Source of the DNA: Caulobacteraceae bacterium
GTDB lineage: Bacteria; Pseudomonadota; Alphaproteobacteria; Caulobacterales; Caulobacteraceae
Direction of reading: 5' to 3'
NCBI GenBank assembly: GCA_947456005.1
Contig: CANGRP010000004.1
Location: forward strand, 1 to 28,576
Length of the DNA: 28,576 bases
In this document: piece by piece, positions 17,536 through 24,703 of the stretch
How the letters are laid out: each line of letters begins with the position of its first letter
How positions within the stretch are numbered: the stretch's first letter is position 1
Translations under genes and position numbers: made by a program
The notes under the pieces: generated by a model
What the model saw: the letters and a program-made list of their open reading frames with translations, nothing else
Databases searched by the model: none
Told to the model about the DNA's origin: nothing

Positions 17536-17558
17536 ATGGTTAACGTTGCTGGAGATTC
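17536..17558. promoter_or_regulatory. CtrA half-site and GANTC site before the GGDEF gene
   Basis: Minus strand TTAACCAT (17543-17536) is an exact CtrA half-site octamer, and GATTC (17554-17558) is a GANTC methylation site 11 bases further on, just upstream of the GGDEF gene. The half-site also lies 16 bases upstream of the purEK -35 element, so it could affect either gene. A second TTAA half-site at the usual 7-base spacing is not seen. Confidence 0.35.
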
Positions 17559-17572
17559 GCGGGTCCTATCGC

Positions 17573-18295
17573 ATGGTGCTGAAGGTCACAGGCGCGAGAA
17601 ATCAGCCGTTCTCCGATATCCGGAAGCGCGCGCTGGCGGAGGCTGGAGCCAAGGTCGTAGGTCGGGGCCCCGCACGTCCGGACGAAACCGCCTTCTTGGG
17701 GCTCTCCGAGGCTGAACTCACCCCGGCGGTTCAGGGGGCCATCCGGACCCTCTTGACCGAGATCGATGACCTGAGGGGAGAAGTCGCCCGGTTGAAGGCC
17801 CAGCTGAGCCGGATCGAGACCCTTGCAGACCAGGACCCCCTAACCCCGGCGCTCAATCGCCGAGCCCTGATGCGGGAGCTCGACCGGATCCGCACATTCA
17901 GTCACCGGTATGGTTCGCCAGCCGCCCTCGTCTACTTTGACCTGGACGACTTCAAGGGGGTGAACGACCGCTTCGGTCACGCGGCGGGGGATCTCGCCCT
18001 TAGGGCGGTCGCGGAGCGGCTGATGTCTCAGGCCGCCCCCACAGACCTTGTGGCGCGGGTTGGAGGCGACGAGTTCGCCGTCGCCCTGACCCAGGCCAGC
18101 CTGCCTGTCGCGGAGGTCCGCGCCCGTAACCTGGCGCGAAGCCTGGAGGCCAACCCCATCCAGTTCGGCGAATGGTCAGCTCCGATCCACGTCTCCTACG
18201 GCATCAGCGCGATCACGCCCGACGTCGAGAGCGAGGAGATCCTGGCAAGGGCGGACGCGGCCATGTACGCCCGACGTCGGGAACGCCGGGCCTGA
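17573..18295 (+). CDS. GGDEF-domain diguanylate cyclase without I-site
   Basis: Predicted cytoplasmic diguanylate cyclase of 240 residues that would make cyclic-di-GMP from two GTP. Residues 1-55 have no recognised domain; 55-85 form a likely coiled coil (TEIDDLRGEVARLKAQLSRI) that may drive dimerisation; the GGDEF domain follows, with DPLTPALNRRAL at 88-99, FDLDDFKGVNDRFGHAAGD (metal and guanine contacts) and an intact GGDEF at 164-168. The allosteric inhibition site RxxD normally found five residues before GGDEF is APTD (155-158), so the Arg is missing and product inhibition by that route is unlikely. The start is uncertain: the ATG at 17573 has no Shine-Dalgarno sequence close by, the best GGAG being 17 bases upstream, and the TTG at 17547 is a possible alternative. 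Confidence 0.88.
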   Translation: MVLKVTGARNQPFSDIRKRALAEAGAKVVGRGPARPDETAFLGLSEAELTPAVQGAIRTLLTEIDDLRGEVARLKAQLSRIETLADQDPLTPALNRRALMRELDRIRTFSHRYGSPAALVYFDLDDFKGVNDRFGHAAGDLALRAVAERLMSQAAPTDLVARVGGDEFAVALTQASLPVAEVRARNLARSLEANPIQFGEWSAPIHVSYGISAITPDVESEEILARADAAMYARRRERRA

Positions 18296-18317
18296 GGAAC
18301 ACGCACAGGTCGCCCCC

Positions 18318-18536
18318 TCAGGCGATGATGTCGGGTGTCAGTTGGTCCTTCAGGCGCTGGATCTCATCCTTAAGGGCCAGCTTCCTCCGCTTCAGGCGGC
18401 CAATCACCATCATGTCCGGGACCGGGGACAGGCCGATGGCCTGGATGGCGACCTCGAGATCGTTGTGGTCCACCTGAAGCTCAGCAAGCCGACGGCGAGT
18501 CTCGCCATCCTCGGCCGGGTCGGGGGTCCGGTTCAC
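18318..18536 (-). CDS. DUF465 (YdcH family) small protein
   Basis: Short helical protein of 72 residues in the DUF465/YdcH family, whose function is not established. The family pattern is clear: an N-terminal helix with RRRLAELQVDHNDLEVAI, then LKRRKLALKDEIQRLKDQL near the C-terminus. I set the start at the GTG at 18536, since GGAGG lies 5 bases upstream; the longer in-frame reading is unsupported. It is convergent with the GGDEF gene (22 bases between stops) and divergent from a second DUF465 gene. Confidence 0.85.
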   Translation of the reverse strand: MNRTPDPAEDGETRRRLAELQVDHNDLEVAIQAIGLSPVPDMMVIGRLKRRKLALKDEIQRLKDQLTPDIIA

Positions 18537-18722
18537 AGCAACCTCCGGGGGCAATGGGTGGCGGAGGGCGGTGCTGCCGGGAAACTGGTCTGCGCCGCAC
18601 ACAGGATGACCATATTCCGACCCCAGGGTTCAGACGGGCTTCAAAAGCAAGCTTATGTGATCTGACAGACGGCGTCAGCGGGTGTTCACTGACTCCAGTC
18701 GCATGGAAGGAGACCGTGAGTC

Positions 18723-18905
18723 ATGTCCATTGACGCCCGCATCCGCGAACTTGGCCGCAGGCACAGGTCGCTCGAAACCGAGCTCCGGGACGCCCTCGCC
18801 CACCCCAGCTCGCCGGACAGCGCGATCCAGCAGATCAAGCGCCGCAAACTCCATATCAAGGAAGAGATCGAGATGCTCAAGTCACGGGCGCGGCCCGCGG
18901 CCTGA
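18723..18905 (+). CDS. DUF465 (YdcH family) small protein
   Basis: Second DUF465 protein of 60 residues, sharing the helical hairpin pattern with its neighbour: RIRELGRRHRSLETELRDAL, then QIKRRKLHIKEEIEMLKS. It is strongly charged and probably oligomeric; no enzymatic residue is apparent. The ATG at 18723 has AAGGAGA 8 bases upstream. Two GANTC sites (18691-18695 and 18718-18722) sit just before the start. It ends 8 bases from the stop of the convergent trcR gene. Confidence 0.88.
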   Translation: MSIDARIRELGRRHRSLETELRDALAHPSSPDSAIQQIKRRKLHIKEEIEMLKSRARPAA

Positions 18906-18913
18906 ACCGCCGG

Positions 18914-19546
18914 TCAGTCCTCGCCTTCCGCCTGCGGCCAGGATTCGGCCGTCGTTTCGGAAGCGGGCTCGAGAGTTGGGCCTTCCGGCTCGACGATCCC
19001 CTTGCGGGCATTGTCCCGGGCGCGCTTCTCCGCGGCCTTGAGAACGATGTCGTCCAGCTCGAGCTGGGTCGACAGGCCCAGGCTCACAGGGTCCACCGGC
19101 TTGATGTTGGTCGAGTTCCAGTGGGTGCGGTTCCGCACCTGATCGATCGTGGCCTTGGTGGTGCCGAGGAGTCGGGAGATCTGGGCGTCCGAAACCTCGG
19201 GATGATTGCGCACGAACCAGGCGATGGCGTCTGGGCGATCCTGGCGCCGGGAGACCGGCGTATAGCGCGGGGCCTTCTTGGTCGGCTTCAGGTGTTCGGC
19301 GTGCCGGCTTTTCAACGCCGTCATCCGGCGCTTGGGGTCCTGCTGGGCGGAGTCGATCTCCTCGCGGGAAAGCTGTCCGTTGGCGATCGGGTCCGCGCCG
19401 CGGATGTCGCGCGCGACCTCACCGTCGGCGATACCCTTCACCTCCAGGGGATGGAGGCCGCAGAAATCCGCGATCTGCTCGAAGGTCAGGGAGGTGTTGT
19501 CGACCAGCCAGACAGCGGTCGCCTTCGGCATCAGAATGTCGGCCAT
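18914..19546 (-). CDS. trcR: Cell-cycle regulator TrcR family (DUF1013)
   Basis: DUF1013 protein of 210 residues, a family confined largely to alphaproteobacteria and annotated as cell-cycle transcriptional regulator TrcR. The N-terminus MADILMPKATAVWLVDNTSL, the segment TFEQIADFCGLHPLEVKGIA and the central DAIAWFVRNHPEVSDAQI followed by RLLGTTKATIDQVRNRTHW (a likely helix-turn-helix) are characteristic. The acidic C-terminal 35 residues look disordered. The ATG at 19546 is preceded by AGGAGA 6 bases upstream. DNA binding is inferred from the helix-turn-helix-like segment; the targets are unknown. Confidence 0.88.
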   Translation of the reverse strand: MADILMPKATAVWLVDNTSLTFEQIADFCGLHPLEVKGIADGEVARDIRGADPIANGQLSREEIDSAQQDPKRRMTALKSRHAEHLKPTKKAPRYTPVSRRQDRPDAIAWFVRNHPEVSDAQISRLLGTTKATIDQVRNRTHWNSTNIKPVDPVSLGLSTQLELDDIVLKAAEKRARDNARKGIVEPEGPTLEPASETTAESWPQAEGED

Positions 19547-19566
19547 GTCGGTCTCCTGAAATGACG

Positions 19567-19590
19567 GCGCCCGACCTTTCGGCCGGGCGC
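19567..19590. repeat. Hairpin between ribBX and trcR
   Basis: GCGCCCGACC and GGCCGGGCGC pair over 10 positions with one mismatch around TTTC, in the 82-base gap after the RibBX-type gene and 20 bases before the trcR start (minus strand). No T-run follows on either strand, so it may be a weak terminator, an RNA-end stabiliser or a leader structure for trcR. Confidence 0.45.
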
Positions 19591-19628
19591 TGCGTAAAGC
19601 ACGGGACTTATACGCTGGAATCCGGGCC

Positions 19629-20774
19629 TCAGTCGAGGGGGCGGCGCTCCAGGATCCGCAGGCCGTACCCGGCCGAGCCCGGAAGCACAGTGGCGGAATT
19701 GGTCAGAAGGACCATGTCGCGGACGCCGAGGTCGATCAGGATCTGGGCGCCGACGCCATAGTCACGGAGCACATTGGCCCCGTGATCGACCGCCGGGTCC
19801 GCCCCATAGCGCTCGGACAGCCAGGCCGGGTTTGAGTCGCTGATGAAGACGGCGACCCCGGCGCCATCGCCCGCAGCGAGGGCTTCAAGGGCGGTCCGGA
19901 CATAGGTCGATCGCTGGCCGCCAGCACCGACAACATCAGCGGCGAGATCCAGCCGGTGCATCCGAACAAGGGTCGGTCGGTCCGGCTCAATCCGGCCCCG
20001 CGTCAGCACCATGTGCTCCGTGCGGTCCAGGATGTTTCGGTAGATCACCATGCGGAAACGACCGCCGAAGGCGCTCTCCACCGGGGTCTCGAGCACACGC
20101 TCCACCTGGCGCTCGGTCCGCCGGCGGTAGGCGATAAGGTCGGCGATGGTGCCGATCTTCAGGCCGTGGGTCTGGGCGAAGGCGATCAGGTCCGGCAGGC
20201 GGGCCATGGACCCGTCGTCCTTCATGATCTCGCAGATCACCCCGGCGGGGTTCAGGCCCGCCAGGCGCGAGATGTCGACGGCGGCCTCGGTGTGCCCTGC
20301 ACGGACCAGGACGCCGCCGTCCCGGGCGACAAGGGGGAAGACATGCCCCGGGGAGACGATCTCGTCGGCGCCCTTGGTGGGGTCCACCGCGACAGCGATG
20401 GTATGGGCCCGGTCGTGGGCGGAGATACCCGTGGTGACGCCCTCCCGGGCCTCGATGGACACGGTGAAGGCGGTGCCATGGCCAGACTGGTTGTCGACGG
20501 CCATGGGCGGCAGGCGCAGCTGGCGCGCCCGGTCGCCGGTGATCGACAGGCAGATCAGTCCACGGGCGTGCTTGGCCATGAAATTGATCTGCTCAGGCGT
20601 GGCGAACTGGGCCGGGATGATGACGTCGCCCTCGTTCTCCCGGTCCTCGGCGTCGACCAGGATGTAGGGTCGGCCGTTCCGGGCGTCCTCGATGATGTCC
20701 TCGATCGGGCTGATCGCAGACACGTCGCCCGCGGCGGGCTTGGGGGAGTCGGTGACGAGGTAGGGACGCTTCAT
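19629..20774 (-). CDS. RibBX: DHBP synthase fused to a degenerate GTP cyclohydrolase II-like domain
   Basis: Protein of 381 residues. Residues 20-215 are a 3,4-dihydroxy-2-butanone 4-phosphate synthase, which makes the four-carbon precursor of riboflavin from ribulose 5-phosphate; DRENEGD (44-50), HGTAFTVSIEAREGVTTGIS and RAGHTEAAVD are intact. The C-terminal half (about 236-381) resembles GTP cyclohydrolase II, but the zinc motif with three Cys (ECLTGD...RCDCG) is replaced by RLDLAADVVGAGGQRST, with no Cys at all, and the RQEGRNIGL active-site block is also gone. It therefore cannot be a true RibBA; it fits the RibBX type known in proteobacteria. The ATG at 20774 overlaps the preceding stop by 4 bases (ATGA). 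It is the third gene of an acyl-CoA synthetase, flavin reductase, ribBX operon. No FMN riboswitch is seen. Confidence 0.88.
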   Translation of the reverse strand: MKRPYLVTDSPKPAAGDVSAISPIEDIIEDARNGRPYILVDAEDRENEGDVIIPAQFATPEQINFMAKHARGLICLSITGDRARQLRLPPMAVDNQSGHGTAFTVSIEAREGVTTGISAHDRAHTIAVAVDPTKGADEIVSPGHVFPLVARDGGVLVRAGHTEAAVDISRLAGLNPAGVICEIMKDDGSMARLPDLIAFAQTHGLKIGTIADLIAYRRRTERQVERVLETPVESAFGGRFRMVIYRNILDRTEHMVLTRGRIEPDRPTLVRMHRLDLAADVVGAGGQRSTYVRTALEALAAGDGAGVAVFISDSNPAWLSERYGADPAVDHGANVLRDYGVGAQILIDLGVRDMVLLTNSATVLPGSAGYGLRILERRPLD

Positions 20775-21349
20775 GACTGCAACCTCATTTTCGCAAATTG
20801 GACCACCTGGCCGGCGACCGTGTCGAGCTGCCAGGCGTCACGGACCTCCAGGGGCCGCCCATCCGGCCCAAAGGAGGCTGAGCTGACGCTTATCGCCGCA
20901 CCGAAGGGCGTCGGCCAACCGCGCATGGCGTGGACGATGGAACGGACGGCGGTCAGGGTGGTGCCCGCCGCCTGCGACCCCGCTGCTGTCACGATGACGC
21001 CGACAGCGCGCTCCGAGAAATAGGGTCGCGCGTCCTCCCGGAGAAGCTCCAGGGTGTCGAGGGCGTTCTTCATCACCCCGGACAGGGAGCCGTGATAGCC
21101 CGGCGTCGCCAGGATCAGGCCGTCCGCACTGCGGACGATTTCGGCCAGCTCCGCCTGGCGGGCCGTCGGACCGCCGGGCCGAGGGTCGTAGATGGGAAGC
21201 TCGGCCAGGAAGGCGCCGCCGATGAGGCGCGTCCGTGCGCCCTGGGTCTGTGCCGTCGCCAGCGCTGCGCAGAGCGCCCGCTCGGTGGAGGAGCCCTCCC
21301 GCGTGGTCCCGCCGAGGCCGACGATGAGGGGCGCGGAGGCGTCGGTCAT
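20771..21349 (-). CDS. NADPH-dependent FMN reductase family protein
   Basis: Cytoplasmic flavodoxin-fold oxidoreductase of 192 residues (SsuE/ArsH/ChrR-like superfamily), expected to bind FMN and pass electrons from NAD(P)H to free flavin, quinones or another acceptor. The phosphate-binding loop GLGGTTREGSSTERAL is at the N-terminus, and TPGYHGSLSGVMKNALDTLE matches the family block that normally reads P-x-Y-N/H-G-S-x-x-G-x-x-K-N-A-x-D. The ATG at 21349 overlaps the acyl-CoA synthetase stop by 4 bases, and its own stop overlaps the ribBX start by 4 bases, so all three proteins should be made together. The natural substrate is unknown; supply of reduced flavin is possible. Confidence 0.88.
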   Translation of the reverse strand: MTDASAPLIVGLGGTTREGSSTERALCAALATAQTQGARTRLIGGAFLAELPIYDPRPGGPTARQAELAEIVRSADGLILATPGYHGSLSGVMKNALDTLELLREDARPYFSERAVGVIVTAAGSQAAGTTLTAVRSIVHAMRGWPTPFGAAISVSSASFGPDGRPLEVRDAWQLDTVAGQVVQFAKMRLQS

Positions 21350-23100
21350 GAACGCGCCTCGAACACCGACTTCAGCTCCGTCTTCAGGATCTTGCCGTTG
21401 GCGTTGCGTGGCAGGGGCTCGGGCCAGAACCGGACCTCCACCGGCACCTTGAAGGCGGCGAGGCGCTCGCGCACCCACTGCCTCAGCTCGGTCTCGCCGG
21501 CGGTTCCGCCGGGCTTCAGGTGGACCACGGCGGCGGGCTCCTCTCCAAGGGTCTTGTGGGGAACCCCGACCAGGGCGGCGTCCATCACGTCCGGATGGTC
21601 GTAGAGCACGTTCTCGACCTCGACGCAGTAGATGTTCTCGCCACCGCGGATCAGCATGTCCTTGGCGCGATCAACGATGAAGAGGAAACCCTCCTCGTCC
21701 AGCCGCGCCAGGTCGCCGGTGCGAAGCCAACCGTCGTTGAAGGTCTCGGCCGTCGCCTCGGGCTTGTTCCAGTAGAGCTTCACCACCTGCGGGCCCTTGA
21801 CCCACAGCTCGCCGACCGTACCGACTGGCAGGAGGGTGACCCCGTCGCCGGGATCGCGGATCTGCATGTCACCGATGGGCGCGGCGGGTCCGGCGCTGTC
21901 GGGCCGGGCCTCGTAGTCCTTGCCGGTGTGGCTGGTGAAGGTGGCGGTGGTCTCGGTCATGCCCCAGCCGTTGCCGGGCGCGGAGCCGGGAAACACCTCG
22001 ACGATGCGCCGCACCAGCTCGGGCGCGGAAGGCGCGCCGCCGTAGGAGACCGAGACCAGGGAGGACAGGTCGTACTTCGACCGGGCGGGATGCTCGATCA
22101 GCTGCCAGGCGATGGTCGGCACGCCGCCGGTGGCGTCGATGCGCTCACGCTCGATGAGCTGCATGGCCTGCTCGGCCTCCCAGCGGCGCATGAGCACGAT
22201 CTTGCCGCCAGCGTTCATGGTGGGGCCAAGAGTGGCCGACAGGCCCGTGGCGTGGAACAGGGGCACGACCAGGAGAGAGCTGCGCTGGGGCAGCTTGTGC
22301 GGGTCGCTTTCGGGCAGGGGCTGTCCAGCTCGCAGGAAGTTGCGCGCCGCGGCGATGCCGCTGGTCAGCAGGTTCGCGGTCATGTTGCGATGGGTGCCCA
22401 AGGCGCCCTTGGGCCGGCCCGTCGTGCCAGAGGTATAGAGGATGGTGGCGTCATCCTCCGGGTCGATGTCGACGGCGGGCAGAGGCAGGTCCGGCAGATC
22501 CTTCCAGCTATTCACGGTCCCGATCACCGCCTCCAGCCGACGCACGCGGCCCGACGCCTCCGCACCCTCGGGCAGACGGGCGACATAGACGCGTTCCAGG
22601 CCGGCCAGGGCCTCCAGGTGAGGGGCGATGCGCTCCAGCCGCTCGTCATCGACGATGGCGATCCGGGTCCCGGAATCGGCCAGGCCGTACTCGAGCTCCG
22701 GTCCGGTCCACCAGCCGTTCAGGGGCGTGACGATCGCCCCGGCCAGGACCCCGGCGTAGAAGGCCACCGGCCATTCCGGCAGGTTACGCATGATCACGGC
22801 CACCCGGTCGCCCTTGCGCACGCCATCGGCCTGCAACTGGCGGGCCAGGGTGATGGCGGCGCGCGAGAAGGCCTCGTAGGTCGCCCGGTCATCCTCGTAG
22901 ACCAGGAACTCCCGGGCCCCGAAGGCGCGGGCGTTCAGGAAGATGTCCCGCAGGGTCGGCGGGGCGTGTCTCCAGACCCGCTGGGCGACGCCGCGGATTA
23001 CCTTCTCCTCCATCTCGAAGCGCTGGCCGGGCGCCGTCAGACGCGCGTGCGCCTCGGCGATCGACATGACAGGCCATTCGGGAGGCGAATCTGACGTCAT
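21346..23100 (-). CDS. Acyl-CoA synthetase (AMP-dependent ligase)
   Basis: ANL-superfamily ligase of 584 residues that would activate a carboxylic acid, probably a fatty acid, to its CoA thioester through an acyl-adenylate. Core motifs in order: YTSGTTGRPKGAL (AMP-binding P-loop), GWGMTETTA, GWLRTGDLARLDEEG, and the C-terminal PRNANGKILKTEL with the catalytic Lys. The start is uncertain: ATG at 23100 gives a 584-residue protein, ATG at 23067 one 11 residues shorter, and neither has a good Shine-Dalgarno sequence. It heads a three-gene operon with ATGA overlaps into the FMN reductase and ribBX genes. A terminator upstream separates it from the acyl-CoA dehydrogenase gene. The substrate acid is not readable from sequence. 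Confidence 0.92.
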   Translation of the reverse strand: MTSDSPPEWPVMSIAEAHARLTAPGQRFEMEEKVIRGVAQRVWRHAPPTLRDIFLNARAFGAREFLVYEDDRATYEAFSRAAITLARQLQADGVRKGDRVAVIMRNLPEWPVAFYAGVLAGAIVTPLNGWWTGPELEYGLADSGTRIAIVDDERLERIAPHLEALAGLERVYVARLPEGAEASGRVRRLEAVIGTVNSWKDLPDLPLPAVDIDPEDDATILYTSGTTGRPKGALGTHRNMTANLLTSGIAAARNFLRAGQPLPESDPHKLPQRSSLLVVPLFHATGLSATLGPTMNAGGKIVLMRRWEAEQAMQLIERERIDATGGVPTIAWQLIEHPARSKYDLSSLVSVSYGGAPSAPELVRRIVEVFPGSAPGNGWGMTETTATFTSHTGKDYEARPDSAGPAAPIGDMQIRDPGDGVTLLPVGTVGELWVKGPQVVKLYWNKPEATAETFNDGWLRTGDLARLDEEGFLFIVDRAKDMLIRGGENIYCVEVENVLYDHPDVMDAALVGVPHKTLGEEPAAVVHLKPGGTAGETELRQWVRERLAAFKVPVEVRFWPEPLPRNANGKILKTELKSVFEARS

Positions 23101-23166
23101 CTGGGAACCCGGGGGGAAAGCGGAACGGCGATGACCCTGAGGGCCTGACGTTGCGGCGATCAAGTC

Positions 23167-23200
23167 AAAAACGAAAGGGGGCGCCCCGCAGGACGCCCCC
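23167..23200 (-). terminator. Rho-independent terminator after the acyl-CoA dehydrogenase gene
   Basis: On the minus strand, 25 bases past the dehydrogenase stop, GGGGGCG and CGCCCCC pair over 7 bp around a ten-base GC-rich loop and are followed by TTTCGTTTTT. A TTGACT sequence overlaps the T-tract and could be a -35 element for the downstream ligase gene, but no matching -10 was found. Confidence 0.8.
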
Positions 23201-23224
23201 CATGGAACGAAGTCGGTCGCCCAC

Positions 23225-24553
23225 TCAGGCCGAAGCGGCGTCCCGCGCCCTTCGGGCGTACTCTTCCTTCATCTCCGCCAGTTCCTTGGAGAATTTCTCC
23301 TGGGCTTCCTCGCGCAGGCGCGGGATGTGGTACTTGGGGAAGAGGTCGTTATCGGGGCGGTAGTCCTTCAGGACCTGCTTGGCCAGGGTCACCTTGTGCA
23401 CCTCGGTCGGGCCATCGGCTATGCCCATGACCAGAGAGCTGGTGACCATGTGCATGAAGGGCATCTCGTTCGAGACGCCCAGCGCGCCGTGCAGATGGGC
23501 CGCCTTGGTGGCGATGTCGTTGTAGACCTTGGGCATGGCCACCTTGATGGCGGCGATGTCCTTGCGGACCCTGTTGTAGTCCTTGTGCTTGTCGATCAGC
23601 CAGGCCGTCCTGAGCACCAGGAGGCGGAAGCTCTCGAGGGCGATCCAGGAGTCGGCGATCTGCTCCTGGACCATCTGCAGGTCGGCGAGGCGGCCATCCC
23701 GGGTGGTGCGCGAGACCGCCCGCTGGCACATCAGGTCAAGGGCGTGCTTGCAGGCGCCGACCGTGCGCATGGCGTGGTGCACCCGGCCTCCACCCAGACG
23801 GACCTGGGCGATGACGAAGGCGGCGCCGCGCTCGCCCAGAAGGGCGTCGTAGGGAACCCGAACATCCTTGTACTCGACATAACCCTCGTTCCCGCCGCCG
23901 ATCTCGCCCCCGCCGCCGACGGCGACATTGCGGATGATCCGGACCCCGGGGGTGTCCGTGGGCACCAGGAAGATGGAGGTGCGGCGGTAAGGGTCCTTCG
24001 CATCCGGGTCGGTGATGGCGTAGACCACCAGGACCTTCGCCCAGCGGGCATTGGTCGAGTACCACTTCTCGCCGTTGATCACCCATTCATCGCCGTCCAG
24101 CACCGCCCTCGTGCGGAAGGTCAGGGGGTCGGAACCGCCGGTCGGCTCGGACATGGAGAACGCCGAGCGGATCTCACCGTTCAGGAGCGGCCAGAGGTAC
24201 TGCTCCTTCTGCTTGTCGGTGCCGTAGTGGGCGATGATCTCGGCGTTGCCGGTGTCCGGCGCCTGGCAGCCGAAGATGGTGGGGGCCAGTCCGTTTCGGC
24301 CCAGCTTCTCGTTCATCAGCCCCAGCTTGAGCTGGCCGTAGCCCTGGCCGCCGAGTTCGGGGCCCAGGTGGCAGGCCCAGAGGCCCTGGGCCTTCACCTT
24401 GTCCTGCAGGGGCTTGATGAACTTCTCTCGCCCCAGGGGGCCATGGGCGGCCATGCCCAGGTGGCTGAGGGGTTCGACCTCCTCGCGCATGAAGTCCTCG
24501 ATCCAGTCGAGCTTCTTCTGGAATTCAGGATCGGTTTCGAAGTCCCAGGCCAT
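23225..24553 (-). CDS. Acyl-CoA dehydrogenase
   Basis: FAD-dependent dehydrogenase of 442 residues that introduces a double bond into an acyl-CoA in beta-oxidation, passing electrons to electron transfer flavoprotein. The N-terminal domain, the FAD-contacting FSMSEPTGGSDPLTFRTRA, the beta-domain VINGEKWYSTNA and the C-terminal LHGALGVSNEMPFMHM followed by MGIADGPTEVHKVTLAKQVL are all typical, most like the ACAD10/11-type group. The ATG at 24553 has GGAGGAG 6 bases upstream; a long in-frame extension above it overlaps the divergent hydrolase gene and is not coding. It is monocistronic, between a likely promoter at 24597-24625 and a terminator. Confidence 0.94.
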   Translation of the reverse strand: MAWDFETDPEFQKKLDWIEDFMREEVEPLSHLGMAAHGPLGREKFIKPLQDKVKAQGLWACHLGPELGGQGYGQLKLGLMNEKLGRNGLAPTIFGCQAPDTGNAEIIAHYGTDKQKEQYLWPLLNGEIRSAFSMSEPTGGSDPLTFRTRAVLDGDEWVINGEKWYSTNARWAKVLVVYAITDPDAKDPYRRTSIFLVPTDTPGVRIIRNVAVGGGGEIGGGNEGYVEYKDVRVPYDALLGERGAAFVIAQVRLGGGRVHHAMRTVGACKHALDLMCQRAVSRTTRDGRLADLQMVQEQIADSWIALESFRLLVLRTAWLIDKHKDYNRVRKDIAAIKVAMPKVYNDIATKAAHLHGALGVSNEMPFMHMVTSSLVMGIADGPTEVHKVTLAKQVLKDYRPDNDLFPKYHIPRLREEAQEKFSKELAEMKEEYARRARDAASA

Positions 24554-24596
24554 GTCTCTCCTCCCGTCCGCCCGCAGGCGGCGTCGTGTTTCCTCG

Positions 24597-24625
24597 ACTA
24601 TCCGACGGCGCGAGACATTGCGCAA
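24597..24625 (-). promoter_or_regulatory. Possible promoter of the acyl-CoA dehydrogenase gene
   Basis: Minus strand TTGCGC (24625-24620) and GATAGT (24602-24597) are 17 bases apart, 44 bases before the ATG. The -35 is part of an 8-base palindrome TTGCGCAA. Match quality is moderate. Confidence 0.35.
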
Positions 24626-24703
24626 CGGCGGGCTTTCCCGGGAGGCGCAGGCGAGGCAAGGTCGGGGAAAGGCGCCCTGAGGGCCCAGCGGAGGAAACCG
24701 GAC

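Noticed and set aside
21520..23094. 524-residue open frame on plus, antisense to the acyl-CoA synthetase gene
   Set aside because: It is rich in Gly, Asp, His and Arg with no recognisable motif, mirrors the codon pattern of the real gene on the other strand, and is a GC-rich shadow.
23140..23168. Promoter for the acyl-CoA synthetase operon using TTGACT in the terminator tail
   Set aside because: The -35 match is good but no -10 element is found at 15-19 bases spacing.
23327..24703. Plus-strand in-frame extension of the serine hydrolase to 864 residues
   Set aside because: It is antisense to the acyl-CoA dehydrogenase gene and shows shadow composition; the ATG at 24704 has a good ribosome site.
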